The notes under the pieces were generated by a model. The model was not told the DNA's origin. It saw only the letters and a program-made list of their open reading frames with translations, and ran no database searches. DNA of 38,739 bases, from positions 1 to 38,739 of the forward strand of contig VBGG01000126.1 of assembly GCA_005883405.1 (NCBI GenBank), given 5' to 3'. Below are positions 1 through 8,431 of this stretch, piece by piece. Source of the DNA: Chloroflexota bacterium (GTDB taxonomy: Bacteria; Chloroflexota; UBA6077; CF-72). Position 1 is the first letter of the stretch. Each line of letters begins with the position of its first letter. Made by a program: the position numbers and the translations under genes.

Positions 1-2
1 CC

Positions 3-611
3 CGCAAGCTGCGCGCGACGCGATCGCTGATCGCTTGCGCGCTGCTTGCCGGTGCAGCGTTTACCGCCATTCCCGCCGAGGCCGCCACGACGACCGCCTC
101 GGGAATCACTATCACCACCAACCTGGTCGGGTCGGCCACCATTGGCCAGCACTCCACCTTCAACATCGTGGTGACCAACAACACCGGCACGGCGCTTACC
201 AACATCCTGGTCGGCGATAAGCTGCCTCTCGGTTCGAAACTGGCCAGCCCGATCAGCGGCGTCCCGGTCAACTCGTGCGTCCGCGGCCTGAATGCTTTCG
301 ACTGCCTGGTTACGAGCCTGCCGGCTGGCGGGAGCGTCACGCTGTCGTTCCAGGCCACCACGACCACCGCCTCGCTGACGAACCTGGCTGCTTTCCAGGG
401 CTTCATCGGCGGCTTGTTCCACACCGTTGCGACAACCTCGTTCAACACCGCCGCCGCACCCGTCGTTGCACCCGTCGTTGCACCCGTCGTTGCACCCGTC
501 GTTGCACCGGTACCCGCACCGGTCCAGGTCGGCCAGGTCGCCCAGCTTGGCCAGGTCGGCCAGGTTACCGCAGTGGCCCGGGCTGCCCACGGCCGCCACA
601 CGGGGGACTAG
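3..611 (+). CDS. Secreted protein with DUF11-like beta domain, 5' end outside the window
   Basis: The frame is open from the left edge, so the true start is upstream; the ATG/GTG starts in the ORF track are internal. The first visible residues (RKLRATRSLIACALLAGAAF, then an AEA-type cleavage site) look like a Sec signal peptide, so only a few codons are probably missing. The mature part resembles a DUF11/CARDB-like beta-sandwich, with an NxTGxxxTN pattern, paired cysteines and a Gly-Gly-Ser-Val-Thr-Leu turn typical of exported proteins. It is followed by four VAPV tetrapeptides and a VGQV-rich tail, probably a flexible linker or stalk. No catalytic motif is visible. It ends at TAG, 40 bases before a clear terminator. 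Secretion is well supported; the role is unknown. Confidence 0.7.
   Translation, partial: RKLRATRSLIACALLAGAAFTAIPAEAATTTASGITITTNLVGSATIGQHSTFNIVVTNNTGTALTNILVGDKLPLGSKLASPISGVPVNSCVRGLNAFDCLVTSLPAGGSVTLSFQATTTTASLTNLAAFQGFIGGLFHTVATTSFNTAAAPVVAPVVAPVVAPVVAPVPAPVQVGQVAQLGQVGQVTAVARAAHGRHTGD
460..513 (+). repeat. Short tandem repeat coding for VAPV units
   Basis: Four near-perfect 12-base units (CCCGTCGTTGCA) encode Val-Ala-Pro-Val repeats near the C-terminus of the secreted protein. Such in-frame repeats change copy number easily by slippage and would alter stalk length without breaking the frame. Confidence 0.75.
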
Positions 612-651
612 GGCTGAAGCCAGGGGGCGCACCGCACCTCGCTTCAATCAC

Positions 652-686
652 AAAAGGCGTCTGCTCCAGGCAGCAGACGCCTTTTT
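652..686 (+). terminator. Intrinsic terminator after the secreted protein
   Basis: An 11-bp GC-rich stem (GGCGTCTGCTC with CAGCAGACGCC, short loop) is preceded by AAAA and followed by TTTTT. It lies 40 bases after the stop codon of the secreted protein gene. The A-tract on the left could let it work in both directions. Confidence 0.85.
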
Positions 687-765
687 GTGTGTCCCGCCGA
701 GCGGCCGAAGATACGGGAAACCCACGTCGTGCATGGAACTCTCGTCGCATACAGTCCGTGGCGTG

Positions 766-852
766 ATGACCGATCAACTCTTTATGCACGCGTCTGGCAT
801 CGGCTGGGACGAAGCGTTGGTGGTATTCGGAGGTCTCGCGGTTGTTATGGTG
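766..852 (+). pseudogene. Possible small membrane protein remnant
   Basis: From an ATG (with a GTG one codon upstream) the frame reads MTDQLFMHASGIGWDEALVV and then a hydrophobic stretch ending VVMV. This looks like the start of a short single-pass membrane protein. After about 29 codons the composition turns Arg/Ser-rich and runs into the chemoreceptor remnant in another frame, suggesting a truncated gene fused at a deletion junction. The call rests on composition only, so confidence is low. The stretch 612-765 holds only the terminator. Confidence 0.3.
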
Positions 853-898
853 CCCAGGCCGTACTGGGGGGTAGCTCGTGCCACTCGGCAGGTCGTGA

Positions 899-1360
899 CG
901 TTCGGAATCCGCGCCAGACACGACCTGGCGCGATCAAGCAGTGCTCGGTCCGCTCGATCGCGGCGATCGCGCAGAGGCGCTGGCGGCATACAGTGCTGAG
1001 GGAGCGCGCATGGCCGTCACCGTCGACGACATGATCGAGGCCTTTCTGGCCAAGAAGCACACGGTCGGCGCGGCACTGGAAACGCAGGCGGAGACATCCT
1101 TCGACCAGACGCGTTTCATCGCCATCCTTTTGTCGATCCTGGCGGTCGGCCTCGGCCTGGGCATCGGTTTCTTCCTTTGGCGCAGCATTGCTCGCGGTGT
1201 CGGCCAGGTCGCCACCGCCGCGAAGGGCCTGGCCGTTGGCGATCTCAACCAACGCATCCCCCTCGAATCGGACGACGAAATCGGCCAGATGGCAGCGGCC
1301 GCGCGCGAGATGATCGCGTGGACGGGCTGTTGTTCGCCCGCACGATCGCTGAGCGTCTGA
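899..1360 (+). pseudogene. Remnant of a methyl-accepting chemotaxis protein or sensor (sensing-domain end, TM, HAMP)
   Basis: The readable frame has the end of a four-helix sensor domain (GDRAEALAAYSAEGARM), one transmembrane helix (FIAILLSILAVGLGLGIGFF) and a HAMP domain (SIARGVGQVATAAKGLAVGD, then DEIGQMAAAAREM). It stops right after HAMP; the cytoplasmic signalling or kinase domain is missing. Upstream there is no signal anchor or first TM helix before an in-frame stop. Both ends are therefore gone and the piece cannot act as a chemoreceptor. It sits just upstream of the cox promoter, suggesting a deletion brought the cox operon next to this debris. Confidence 0.6.
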
Positions 1361-1397
1361 TCGCAGAGGAGTTCGCGGGAGCCGCTCCGGCCAAATA

Positions 1398-1426
1398 TTG
1401 ACACCCCTGGGCGGCGCGGGTGTAGC
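1398..1426 (+). promoter_or_regulatory. Putative sigma70-type promoter of the cox operon
   Basis: A perfect -35 box TTGACA (1398-1403) is followed after 17 bases by TGTAGC (1421-1426), which keeps the TA and G/C features of a weak -10. Transcription would start around 1433, leaving a very short leader that carries the GGGAGGTG ribosome site of coxM. It is the only good match found between the chemoreceptor debris and coxM. Confidence 0.45.
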
Positions 1427-1446
1427 GTCGCCACGGGAGGTGTCGA

Positions 1447-2328
1447 GTGATACCTGCATCATTCAGGTACGCGGCCCCGCGCTCGATTTCCGATGCCGTT
1501 GACCTGCTGAGGACCTACGAGGACGCCAAAATCCTGGCGGGCGGGCACAGCTTGCTGCCGCTGATGAAGCTACGGCTTGCCAATCCGCCGGTCCTGGTCG
1601 ACATCAATCGTATTCCCGGACTCGCCTACATCCGTGAGGATGCCGAGATCGGTCGCCTGCGAGTGGGGGCCCTCGCCCGCCACATCGACTTCGAGCACTC
1701 CGACCTGATCCGCGAGCGGTATCCGTTGCTATGGGATACCGCGCGTGGCATCGGCGATCCGCTCGTCCGCAATCGTGGAACGATGGCCGGGGCCGTCGCC
1801 CACGCGGACCCGGCCGCCGATTGGCCAGCCGCGCTGCTGGCCGCCGAGGCTGAAGTGGTCGCCAGCGGGCCCGACGGCGAGCGGGTCATCGAGATTCGCG
1901 ACCTGTACATCGCGATCCTGACGACAGTGCTGCAGCCCCAGGAGCTGGTAACCGAGGTCCGCGTGCCGTTGGCGGTCCCGCGCTCGGGTGGCGCCTACGA
2001 GAAACTCGAGCGCAAAGTCGGCGACTACGCGGTGATCGGCGTTGGCGCGCAAATCACCCTCGACGAATCCGGCAATATCGCTCAGGCTGGCATCGGTCTG
2101 TGCAACGCCGGCCCGACGAGCATCAAGGCGATTGACGCGGAGGAATTCCTGGCGGGTAAGCCGGTCGCTCCTGACAACATCAATGAGGCTGCGCGCCTCG
2201 CGATGGAAGCGTCTGACCCGGTGGATGACGATCGCGGCCCGGTCGACTACAAGCGAGCGATGGTGCGTGAGCTCACGCGCCGCGCGCTGCGGCGGGCGGT
2301 GACGCGGGCACAGGGAGGTGCCGCATGA
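1447..2328 (+). CDS. coxM: Aerobic CO dehydrogenase, FAD-binding medium subunit
   Basis: This 293-residue protein is the expected length for the flavin subunit of molybdenum hydroxylases of the CO dehydrogenase type. FAD motifs are visible: [16 protein letters not shown] (residues 31-46) and [18 protein letters not shown] (109-126), the family's two flavin-binding loops. In the family this subunit passes electrons from the 2Fe-2S clusters to quinone or another acceptor on the inner face of the membrane. The GTG start is supported by GGGAGGTG just upstream. The stop overlaps the next start as ATGA, indicating translational coupling. Order M-S-L is canonical for form I CO dehydrogenase operons. 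Confidence 0.9.
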   Translation: MIPASFRYAAPRSISDAVDLLRTYEDAKILAGGHSLLPLMKLRLANPPVLVDINRIPGLAYIREDAEIGRLRVGALARHIDFEHSDLIRERYPLLWDTARGIGDPLVRNRGTMAGAVAHADPAADWPAALLAAEAEVVASGPDGERVIEIRDLYIAILTTVLQPQELVTEVRVPLAVPRSGGAYEKLERKVGDYAVIGVGAQITLDESGNIAQAGIGLCNAGPTSIKAIDAEEFLAGKPVAPDNINEAARLAMEASDPVDDDRGPVDYKRAMVRELTRRALRRAVTRAQGGAA

Positions 2329-2852
2329 GCGCGCTGGAGCCGGTGGGTCGCGCGGGTATCAGCGTCAACGTGAATGGTCAGCAGCATTCCGGCGAGGTTG
2401 AGCCGCGACTCCTGCTGGTGCACTTCCTCCGAGAGGACCTCAACCTCACCGGCACGCACATCGGTTGTGATACGTCGAACTGCGGTGCGTGTACGGTCGT
2501 CCTCGACGGAGTGGCGGTGAAGTCCTGTACGGTGCTGGCCGTTCAAGCCGACGGGGCCAGCGTTGAGACGGTAGAAGGCCTGGAGCAAGGCGGCCAGCTC
2601 CACGCACTCCAGGAAGGTTTCTGGCAGGAACACGGACTCCAGTGTGGGTTCTGCACGCCGGGCATGCTGATGGTGTCCCACGCGCTCCTCCAGGCGAATC
2701 CAAGTCCAACGGAGGACGAGATCCGCCGTGGGATATCCGGCAACCTGTGCCGCTGCACTGGCTACGTGAATATCGTCAAGTCGATTCAATACGGGGCCGC
2801 GAAGCTGCGCGGCGAGACCCCCGTGAGCACCCAGGAGCCGACTCATGCCTGA
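2325..2852 (+). CDS. coxS: Aerobic CO dehydrogenase, 2Fe-2S small subunit
   Basis: A 175-residue iron-sulfur subunit with both clusters' ligands in place. The plant-type ferredoxin domain has CDTSNCGAC (C48, C53, C56) plus C68. The C-terminal helical domain has CGFC (C107, C110) and CRC (C142, C144). It relays electrons from the molybdenum site of CoxL to the FAD of CoxM. The start overlaps the coxM stop by four bases and its own end overlaps coxL by eight bases, so the three subunits are translationally coupled. Nothing is missing. Confidence 0.93.
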   Translation: MSALEPVGRAGISVNVNGQQHSGEVEPRLLLVHFLREDLNLTGTHIGCDTSNCGACTVVLDGVAVKSCTVLAVQADGASVETVEGLEQGGQLHALQEGFWQEHGLQCGFCTPGMLMVSHALLQANPSPTEDEIRRGISGNLCRCTGYVNIVKSIQYGAAKLRGETPVSTQEPTHA

Positions 2853-5193
2853 GGCAACCCAGATCCGCGGCATCGGTCACAGCGTCCGCCGTAAGGAGGA
2901 CCCGCGGTTCATCCGTGGGATCGGCAAGTACATCGACGATGTCAAATTGCCGGGCATGCTGTACATGGACATCGTGCGCAGCCCGTATGCACACGCGCGC
3001 ATCACCCGCATCGATTCCTCGGAAGCGCTGAAGGTGCCCGGCGTGGCGGCGGTTGTCACTGGCAAGGAGCTGGAGGCAGCCGGATTGGCGTGGATGCCCA
3101 CGTTGATGAGCGACACGCAAATGGTGTTGCCGACGGACCACGTCGTCTATCAGTCGCAGGAAGTCGCCGTGGTGGTGGCCGAGACGCGTTACGGGGCGGC
3201 CGACGGGGTCGCCGCCGTGCAGGTGGAGTACGAGCCGCTCGAGCCGGTGGTCGATCCGTTCAAGGCGCTCGAGCCGAATGCTCCACTTGTTCGACCTGAC
3301 AAAGACAAGAAGTCCAACCACATCTGGCACTGGGAAGCCGGCGATCGCGACGCGACCAAGCGTGCCATTGATGGCGCCGACGTGGTGGTCGCCCAGGACA
3401 TCTATATTCCTCGGATTCACGTTGCTTCCATCGAGACATGCGGCTGCGTCGCCAGCTTCGACCGGGTCAGCGGGAAGCTCACCGTCTGGATGACGACGCA
3501 GGCGCCGCACGCCATCCGCACTGTTTTCTCGCTGGTGTCAAAGATTCCCGAGCACAAGATCCGCGTCATTTCACCCGATATCGGTGGCGGATTCGGTGGC
3601 AAGGTTCCGGTCTATCCAGGCTACGTGTGTGCGGTGGTGGCAGCGCTGACCACCGGCCGTCCGGTGAAGTGGATCGAGGACCGCAGCGAAAACCTGCAGG
3701 CGGACTCCTTCGCGCGCGACTACCACATTCGCGCCGAGCTGGCCGCCGACACGAATGGCAAGATGCAGGCGTTGCGCATCAAGACGATCGCCGACCACGG
3801 TGCTGCCGACGCGGCTGCCAATCCGTCGAAGTTTCCGGCCGGACTGTTCTCCATCTGCACCGGCTCGTATGACATGCCGACGGCGCACGTCGAGGTTGAC
3901 GGTGTCTACACCAACAAGCCGCCCGGAGGAATCGCCTATCGCTGCTCGTTCCGCGTCACCGAGGCGGTCCACACCATCGAACGCATGGTGGATTCCCTGG
4001 CGCTGAAGCTGAACATGGATCCGGCCGAACTGCGGATGAAGAGCTTCATCCAGCCCGAGCAGTTCCCCTACAGGTCGGCGCTGGGCTGGGAGTACGACAG
4101 CGGCAACTATCCGGCCGCGTTGCGCAAGGCGCTCGACAAGATCGGCTATGCCGATTTGCGCCGAGAGCAAGCCGAAAAGCGGGCGCGCGGCGAGCTGATG
4201 GGCATCGGCCTGTCGACATTCACCGAGATCGTCGGCGCCGGGCCGTCGAACACCTTTGACATCCTGGGCATCAAGATGTTCGACAGTGCCGAGATTCGCG
4301 TCCACCCGACCGGCTCGGCGATCGTCCGCATCGGCGTCCAGACCCAGGGTCAGGGGCACGAGACGACGTTTGCGCAGATCGTGGCCGAGGAGCTCGGTCT
4401 GCCGGTGGAAAACATCGAGGTGGAGCACGGCGATACGGACACCGCGCCGTACGGCCTGGGCACCTACGCCAGTCGCAGCACGCCGACCGCCGGCGCAGCG
4501 ACGGCTATCGCCGCTCGCAAGATCCGCGACAAAGCGGCTCGACTGGCCGCGCATCTGCTCGAGTGCAGCGTCGACGACCTGGAGTGGCAGAACTATCAGT
4601 TCCAGGTAAAAGGTGCCCCCGAGCGCTCGAAAACGATGGCTGACCTGGCGTTCGCGGCCTACACGAACCACCCACAGGGCATGGAGGCCGGCCTCGAAGC
4701 GGTCTGCTACTACGATCCGCCCAACCTGACGTTCCCGTTCGGGGCGTACGTGGCCGTCGTGGATATCGACCGCGGCACGGGTGAGGTCAGGGTGCGGCGC
4801 TTCCTCGCCATCGACGATTGCGGCACCATCATCAATCCGATGGTGGTCGAAGGCCAGGTACACGGTGGTCTGACCATGGGCCTGGCGCCGGCGCTCTACG
4901 AGCAGATCTGGTATGACGCCGATGGGAACATGCACGGTGGCACGCTGATGGACTACCTGGTGCCCACGGCGATGGAGACGCCGCGTTGGGAGACGGATCG
5001 CACCGTGACGCCCAGTCCGCATCATCCACTCGGCGCCAAAGGCGTCGGCGAGTCCGCTACCGTCGGCGCGCCACCAGCCATCGTCAATGCAGTCGTCGAC
5101 GCACTGAGCCACCTCGGTGTCACGCACATCGACATTCCCATTACCCCGCCACGCCTGTGGCGCATCCTCCAGGACAAGGGAGTCGCGCTTTGA
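2845..5193 (+). CDS. coxL: Aerobic CO dehydrogenase, molybdenum large subunit, form I
   Basis: A 782-residue catalytic subunit binding Mo/Cu and molybdopterin cytosine dinucleotide. The decisive motif is AYRCSFR (residues 364-370), the form I active-site loop carrying the cysteine (here C367) that holds the Mo-Cu cluster. Form II and other hydroxylases have AYRGAGR at this place. The family's glycine-rich GGGFGGK loop is present, and the C-terminal GAKGVGE supplies the catalytic glutamate. The protein starts with the usual [11 protein letters not shown] region. It should oxidise CO to CO2 and feed electrons to respiration, a scavenging lifestyle common in Chloroflexota and Actinobacteriota. 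No frameshift is seen. Confidence 0.95.
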   Translation: MPEATQIRGIGHSVRRKEDPRFIRGIGKYIDDVKLPGMLYMDIVRSPYAHARITRIDSSEALKVPGVAAVVTGKELEAAGLAWMPTLMSDTQMVLPTDHVVYQSQEVAVVVAETRYGAADGVAAVQVEYEPLEPVVDPFKALEPNAPLVRPDKDKKSNHIWHWEAGDRDATKRAIDGADVVVAQDIYIPRIHVASIETCGCVASFDRVSGKLTVWMTTQAPHAIRTVFSLVSKIPEHKIRVISPDIGGGFGGKVPVYPGYVCAVVAALTTGRPVKWIEDRSENLQADSFARDYHIRAELAADTNGKMQALRIKTIADHGAADAAANPSKFPAGLFSICTGSYDMPTAHVEVDGVYTNKPPGGIAYRCSFRVTEAVHTIERMVDSLALKLNMDPAELRMKSFIQPEQFPYRSALGWEYDSGNYPAALRKALDKIGYADLRREQAEKRARGELMGIGLSTFTEIVGAGPSNTFDILGIKMFDSAEIRVHPTGSAIVRIGVQTQGQGHETTFAQIVAEELGLPVENIEVEHGDTDTAPYGLGTYASRSTPTAGAATAIAARKIRDKAARLAAHLLECSVDDLEWQNYQFQVKGAPERSKTMADLAFAAYTNHPQGMEAGLEAVCYYDPPNLTFPFGAYVAVVDIDRGTGEVRVRRFLAIDDCGTIINPMVVEGQVHGGLTMGLAPALYEQIWYDADGNMHGGTLMDYLVPTAMETPRWETDRTVTPSPHHPLGAKGVGESATVGAPPAIVNAVVDALSHLGVTHIDIPITPPRLWRILQDKGVAL

Positions 5194-6089
5194 GCGGCGC
5201 CTCGCCCGGTGACCTGCTCGAGCGCGCGGCGGAGCTGCGACGCCGTGGCCAGCCGTTCGTGCTGGCCACGGTGGTGCGTGCCCTCCGGCCCGCCTCGGCA
5301 AAGCCAGGCGACCGCGCCCTGCTGTTTGGCGAAGGCCAACCTGTTGGCTGGGTCGGCGGCGGCTGCGTCCATACCTCGATCGAGCGCGAGGCCGCCCTGG
5401 CTTTGGCAGATGGCCGCCCACGCCTCGTCCGCCTCAGTCCTGAACCTCACGACGAGGATGGCGTCGTCAGCTATCCAATGACCTGCCACAGTGGGGGCAC
5501 GCTGGAGATCTATTTGGAACCCGTTCTGCCCGCGCCCGAGCTCGTCATCCTCGGCGAATCGCCGGTGGCGGACGCGCTCGCCGCCCTCGGCGCGCCGCTT
5601 GGATTCCGCCTGCGCACGTCGCTCGACGAGATCACCACGTCCGACGCCTGGGTGGTGGCCGCCGCGATGAGCAGCGACGAAGACCACCCGGCGGTGCGAG
5701 CGGCGCTGGACAGAGGCGTGCCATACGTGGCGATGGTGGCCAGCCGCCGCCGGACGGAAGCGTTCGTCGAGGAGCTTCGATCCGAAGGGGTCTCGCCCGA
5801 GGCGATGATGCCGCTCAAGGCGCCTGCCGGGCTAGACATCGGGGCGGCCACTGGACCCGAGATCGCGTTGAGCATCCTGGCCGAGATCGTCCAGCGGCGT
5901 CGATCGCGCCAGGCCGTTGCGCCGGTCGCGACGCGCGAAGTGGCGATCGATCCGATCTGCGGCATGCAGCTCGACGTCAAATCGGCCCGCTGGACGGCCG
6001 ACAAAGACGGCCAGACCTACTACTTCTGCGCCCCCGGCTGCCGCAAGACGTTCCTGACTCCCTCTCCCTCTGGGAGAGGGCTGGGGTGA
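5190..6089 (+). CDS. XdhC/CoxI-family maturation protein fused to a C-terminal YHS domain
   Basis: The start is placed at TTG 5190, overlapping the coxL stop (TTGA) with AAGGGAG upstream; the earlier ATG of the ORF track would run through coxL. Of 299 residues, the first ~240 match XdhC/CoxI proteins, which handle the sulfurated molybdenum cofactor during maturation: GGGC is the conserved N-terminal motif and a Rossmann-like half follows (ELVILGESPVADALAAL). From residue ~254 comes a YHS domain, DPICGMQ...YYFCAPGCRKTF, a small metal-binding module with cysteines suited to Cu or another soft metal. Since form I CODH needs Mo and Cu, a YHS fusion could assist metal delivery; that is inference. 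The last ten residues (TPSPSGRGLG) and the stop lie in a dispersed repeat, so the natural end was probably replaced. Confidence 0.85.
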   Translation: MSGASPGDLLERAAELRRRGQPFVLATVVRALRPASAKPGDRALLFGEGQPVGWVGGGCVHTSIEREAALALADGRPRLVRLSPEPHDEDGVVSYPMTCHSGGTLEIYLEPVLPAPELVILGESPVADALAALGAPLGFRLRTSLDEITTSDAWVVAAAMSSDEDHPAVRAALDRGVPYVAMVASRRRTEAFVEELRSEGVSPEAMMPLKAPAGLDIGAATGPEIALSILAEIVQRRRSRQAVAPVATREVAIDPICGMQLDVKSARWTADKDGQTYYFCAPGCRKTFLTPSPSGRGLG

Positions 6090-6096
6090 GGGGTGC
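6058..6096 (+). repeat. Palindromic gene-end repeat, family A copy 1
   Basis: It contains CCTCTCCCTCTGGGAGAGG followed by a GGGTGAGGGGTGCG tail. This is the first of five copies in the window. It codes the end and stop of the XdhC-YHS gene and can fold into a stable hairpin. With the inverted copy at 6125 it makes a head-to-head pair. Confidence 0.85.
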
Positions 6097-6124
6097 GTAT
6101 CTTCCAGAACGCTTGAAATCTCGT

Positions 6125-6173
6125 ACCCACCCCTCACCCGCGCTGCGCGCGGCCTCTCCCAGAGGGAGAGGCG
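6125..6173 (-). repeat. Palindromic gene-end repeat, family A copy 2 (inverted)
   Basis: Reverse-strand copy with the hairpin core and the GGGTGAGGGGTG tail, spaced by GCGCGCAGCGCGG, a version shared almost exactly with the copy at 24303. Together with copy 1 it separates two convergent genes and may act as a bidirectional terminator or RNA-stabilising element. Confidence 0.85.
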
Positions 6174-6192
6174 ACTCGCGGCGGACTAGCCG

Positions 6193-6822
6193 TCAGGCGC
6201 CCGGAGCGGCCGGGTTGCCCGGGTTCTGCTGCTGGTCCGGATGAACGTCCGCCTGGACCTTCCAGGCTCCGTTCTGCTGGACCAGCGTATACACGTTGCG
6301 GTCGCGTGACTGCTCGGTGGTTCCGTCCTCGAAGGTGGTGCCCCACGTCTCCCAGGCCGTGGCCGTGGCGGTGTTGCCGTTGACCACGATGTCGCCCCAC
6401 TCGATCTTGATCAACTTGACCTCGGTGACGCCGTGGTCAACCAGGTCCTGATTGGTCGCCACCTGCTCCTGGTAGAACTCGGGCGTGGCCGTGGCGGCCA
6501 TGACATTCGGGTTGTTAGTGGCGATGGCCTGGGCCTGCGCGTCGTCGAGCTGCTGGATCGCCTGCTGGATGGCCTGCTGCGTGGCCGCGTCCGCCGGCGT
6601 GCCAGCCGCGGCCGGCGCAGGCGCCGCCTGGCCACGAGCGCTCTCGTTGGGCGCCGTCGCGCGAGACAGGCTGCCGGTTGGCAACCGCGTCACGGCCACG
6701 AAGACGACCGCGCCGAGCACGATCAGCAGCCCGAGCATCAGCGCGAGACCGCCAAAACCCCGCCTACCCTTCTTGGGCGGCGGGTTGCTGACCTCCCAAT
6801 CTGAGGCGTTGCTGGGCAGCAT
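6193..6822 (-). CDS. Membrane-anchored protein with an NTF2-like/IMS-type outer domain
   Basis: A 209-residue protein with a short cytoplasmic head (PPPKKGRRG) and one transmembrane helix (about residues 26-46). An Ala/Pro/Gln-rich linker leads to an outer domain with the alternating strand pattern and C-terminal NGAWKVQADVH of NTF2-like or ARC6-IMS-like folds. No catalytic residues are evident, and such domains often bind partners in membrane complexes. It is followed by a repeat pair and is convergent with the cox operon. A distinct substrate or partner cannot be named. Confidence 0.65.
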   Translation of the reverse strand: MLPSNASDWEVSNPPPKKGRRGFGGLALMLGLLIVLGAVVFVAVTRLPTGSLSRATAPNESARGQAAPAPAAAGTPADAATQQAIQQAIQQLDDAQAQAIATNNPNVMAATATPEFYQEQVATNQDLVDHGVTEVKLIKIEWGDIVVNGNTATATAWETWGTTFEDGTTEQSRDRNVYTLVQQNGAWKVQADVHPDQQQNPGNPAAPGA

Positions 6823-6841
6823 GGCTGCCCAGCATTCTAGA

Positions 6842-7243
6842 TCAGGTCAGCGCCACCTCGAGTGCACGCTCCGTCGCTCGTTCGACCTGCCCGACCAGAT
6901 CGTCGTAGTCGAACGGCTTCTGGATCACCCCGGCAGTTTGATGCGCGTCCTGTTCGTTCATCAAGCTGCCATAGGCGCTGACGACGATGACAGGAATCCC
7001 GAGGGTGGACACGTCGCTCTTGAGCTCACGCAGGACTTCGAGGCCGGACTTGGTGGGCAGCGCCAGGTCCAGGAGCACGGCATCAGGCGAATGCTGCCGA
7101 GCCTTGTTCAGACCTTCCTCCCCGTTCTTCGCTTCCACCACCGCGAAGCCCTCGCCCGCCAACAGGGCCGTCGTGATCGTGCGGGTCCATGGGTCATCTT
7201 CGATTACCAGGACAGTTTTCTGGCCCGATGTCTCCACGGTCAT
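6842..7243 (-). CDS. Stand-alone CheY-like response regulator
   Basis: The track's 364-residue frame begins far too early. The receiver domain begins at ATG 7243 (MTVETSGQKTVLVIEDD), preceded by GGGAGGG at good distance. The 133-residue product is a single receiver domain: acidic pocket EDD near residue 15, phospho-acceptor D59 in LLDLALP, a Ser in VSAYG as the switch residue and K in QKPFD. It has no output domain. Five other genes in the window carry receiver domains too, so it may serve as a shuttle in a phosphorelay. It ends 20 bases before the anchored-protein gene on the same strand and is divergent from the PAP2 gene. Confidence 0.85.
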   Translation of the reverse strand: MTVETSGQKTVLVIEDDPWTRTITTALLAGEGFAVVEAKNGEEGLNKARQHSPDAVLLDLALPTKSGLEVLRELKSDVSTLGIPVIVVSAYGSLMNEQDAHQTAGVIQKPFDYDDLVGQVERATERALEVALT

Positions 7244-7393
7244 GACTATACCCTCCCAAGCGCACGGCCCATCCAGGGATGGACCGCATGAGAAAGGTAG
7301 CATTTCGGTCGGAGCCTGCCAAGGGGGCTTCGGCGGTACTTCAGTCATTAGCGGGTCACCGACACGCCGTAGGCGCCCGCGTAGGCGGCCTGA

Positions 7394-8431
7394 TTGAGTG
7401 ATGGCACGCTCTGGGTGACACGCACTGGATCGATTCTTGCGACCGCCATCCCGCGGGTGAGCCGCTCGGCGGGCGAAGACGATCCAGAACAGCGGATTGA
7501 ACGGGTACTCGAAAAGGGCCTCGAGCGCGTGGAGACGCCGCGGGCAGCGCGAGCCGTCGTCGCGCGCGTCGAGCGGCTGAGCGCGGGCCGCACCGAGGAA
7601 GAGCGCGCCCACCAGGCAGCCGAAGAGACTGCCGCGACACCTGATCAGCCGGAGCACGCCGCGGCGACGGTCATCGAGCGCGCCGCCACCGCGCCTGCTG
7701 CCAGGACGCGGGCAGTCGCCCAGGTGCTGGAGGAGGTGGCCGCCCAGAGCGTCGCACCGACGCCAGCGGCGCAGCCAGTGGTCGAAGCCGTGCGGGCGGC
7801 CCTCGCACCCGAGGCCCCGGTGAGCCCGGCCGCGCGTCGCGGTCGCCGCTTGCTCAAGGAAGCAGTGCTTCAAAGGATGGGGCCGCTGAGTGCGCTCGAC
7901 GCGCGCATATATCTGGCGATCAACGAAGGGCCCCACCCGCCCAGGCTGGACGCGCTCGGCGGCGCCCTGACCGTGGTGACGACCGGCGGTTGGATCTGGC
8001 TCATCGCCACGCTGGTCGCCTGGTATGTCGGAGTGCCTCGATCCTGGACGGCGGTGAGGCGACTCCTGCCCAGCCTCGCGGCGGCGACCTGGCTGATCGA
8101 CTACCCGATCAAGGCGTTCTTCCGCCGCCGCCGACCGTTTTCGCGGATCGTCCAGGCACTGGTCATCGGGAAAAAGCCCGGTTCATGGTCGTTTCCGAGC
8201 GGTCACACTGGCTCGTCGTTTGCGGGCGCCTGGATCCTGAGCACGGTCTGGCCGCGCCTGGCACCCGTGTTCTTCAGCCTGGCCGCCGTGGTCGGCTTCA
8301 GCCGCGTGTACGTCGGCGCACACTATCCGGGGGACGTCGTCTCGGGGGCAGTGTTCGGAATGGTGTTGTCGGAGATCGTCCGACGCTTGGTCAGATTGAG
8401 CGGGCGACTGCGCCCTGCTGGGCGAGGATGA
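7394..8431 (+). CDS. PAP2-superfamily phosphatase with a long Ala/Glu-rich N-terminal extension
   Basis: The C-terminal ~180 residues hold the full PAP2 signature: K-x6-RP as KAFFRRRRP (240-248), PSGH (268-271) and SR-x5-H-x3-D as SRVYVGAHYPGD (303-314), between several membrane helices. Such enzymes dephosphorylate lipid phosphates such as undecaprenyl diphosphate or phosphatidic acid. The first ~150 residues are a charged, Ala-rich helical region with high GC at third positions, so it looks truly translated. TTG 7394 is the longest start; GTG 7415 or GTG 7457 are alternatives. The extension is unusual, as most PAP2 proteins are about 200 residues. Confidence 0.8.
   Translation: MSDGTLWVTRTGSILATAIPRVSRSAGEDDPEQRIERVLEKGLERVETPRAARAVVARVERLSAGRTEEERAHQAAEETAATPDQPEHAAATVIERAATAPAARTRAVAQVLEEVAAQSVAPTPAAQPVVEAVRAALAPEAPVSPAARRGRRLLKEAVLQRMGPLSALDARIYLAINEGPHPPRLDALGGALTVVTTGGWIWLIATLVAWYVGVPRSWTAVRRLLPSLAAATWLIDYPIKAFFRRRRPFSRIVQALVIGKKPGSWSFPSGHTGSSFAGAWILSTVWPRLAPVFFSLAAVVGFSRVYVGAHYPGDVVSGAVFGMVLSEIVRRLVRLSGRLRPAGRG

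Noticed and set aside
3571-5421. 616-residue minus-strand ORF
   Set aside because: Shadow of coxL; no motif and typical antisense composition.
6842-7936. Response regulator starting at 7936 (364 residues)
   Set aside because: The first ~230 residues are antisense to the PAP2 N-terminus; the receiver starts at ATG 7243 with a good ribosome site.
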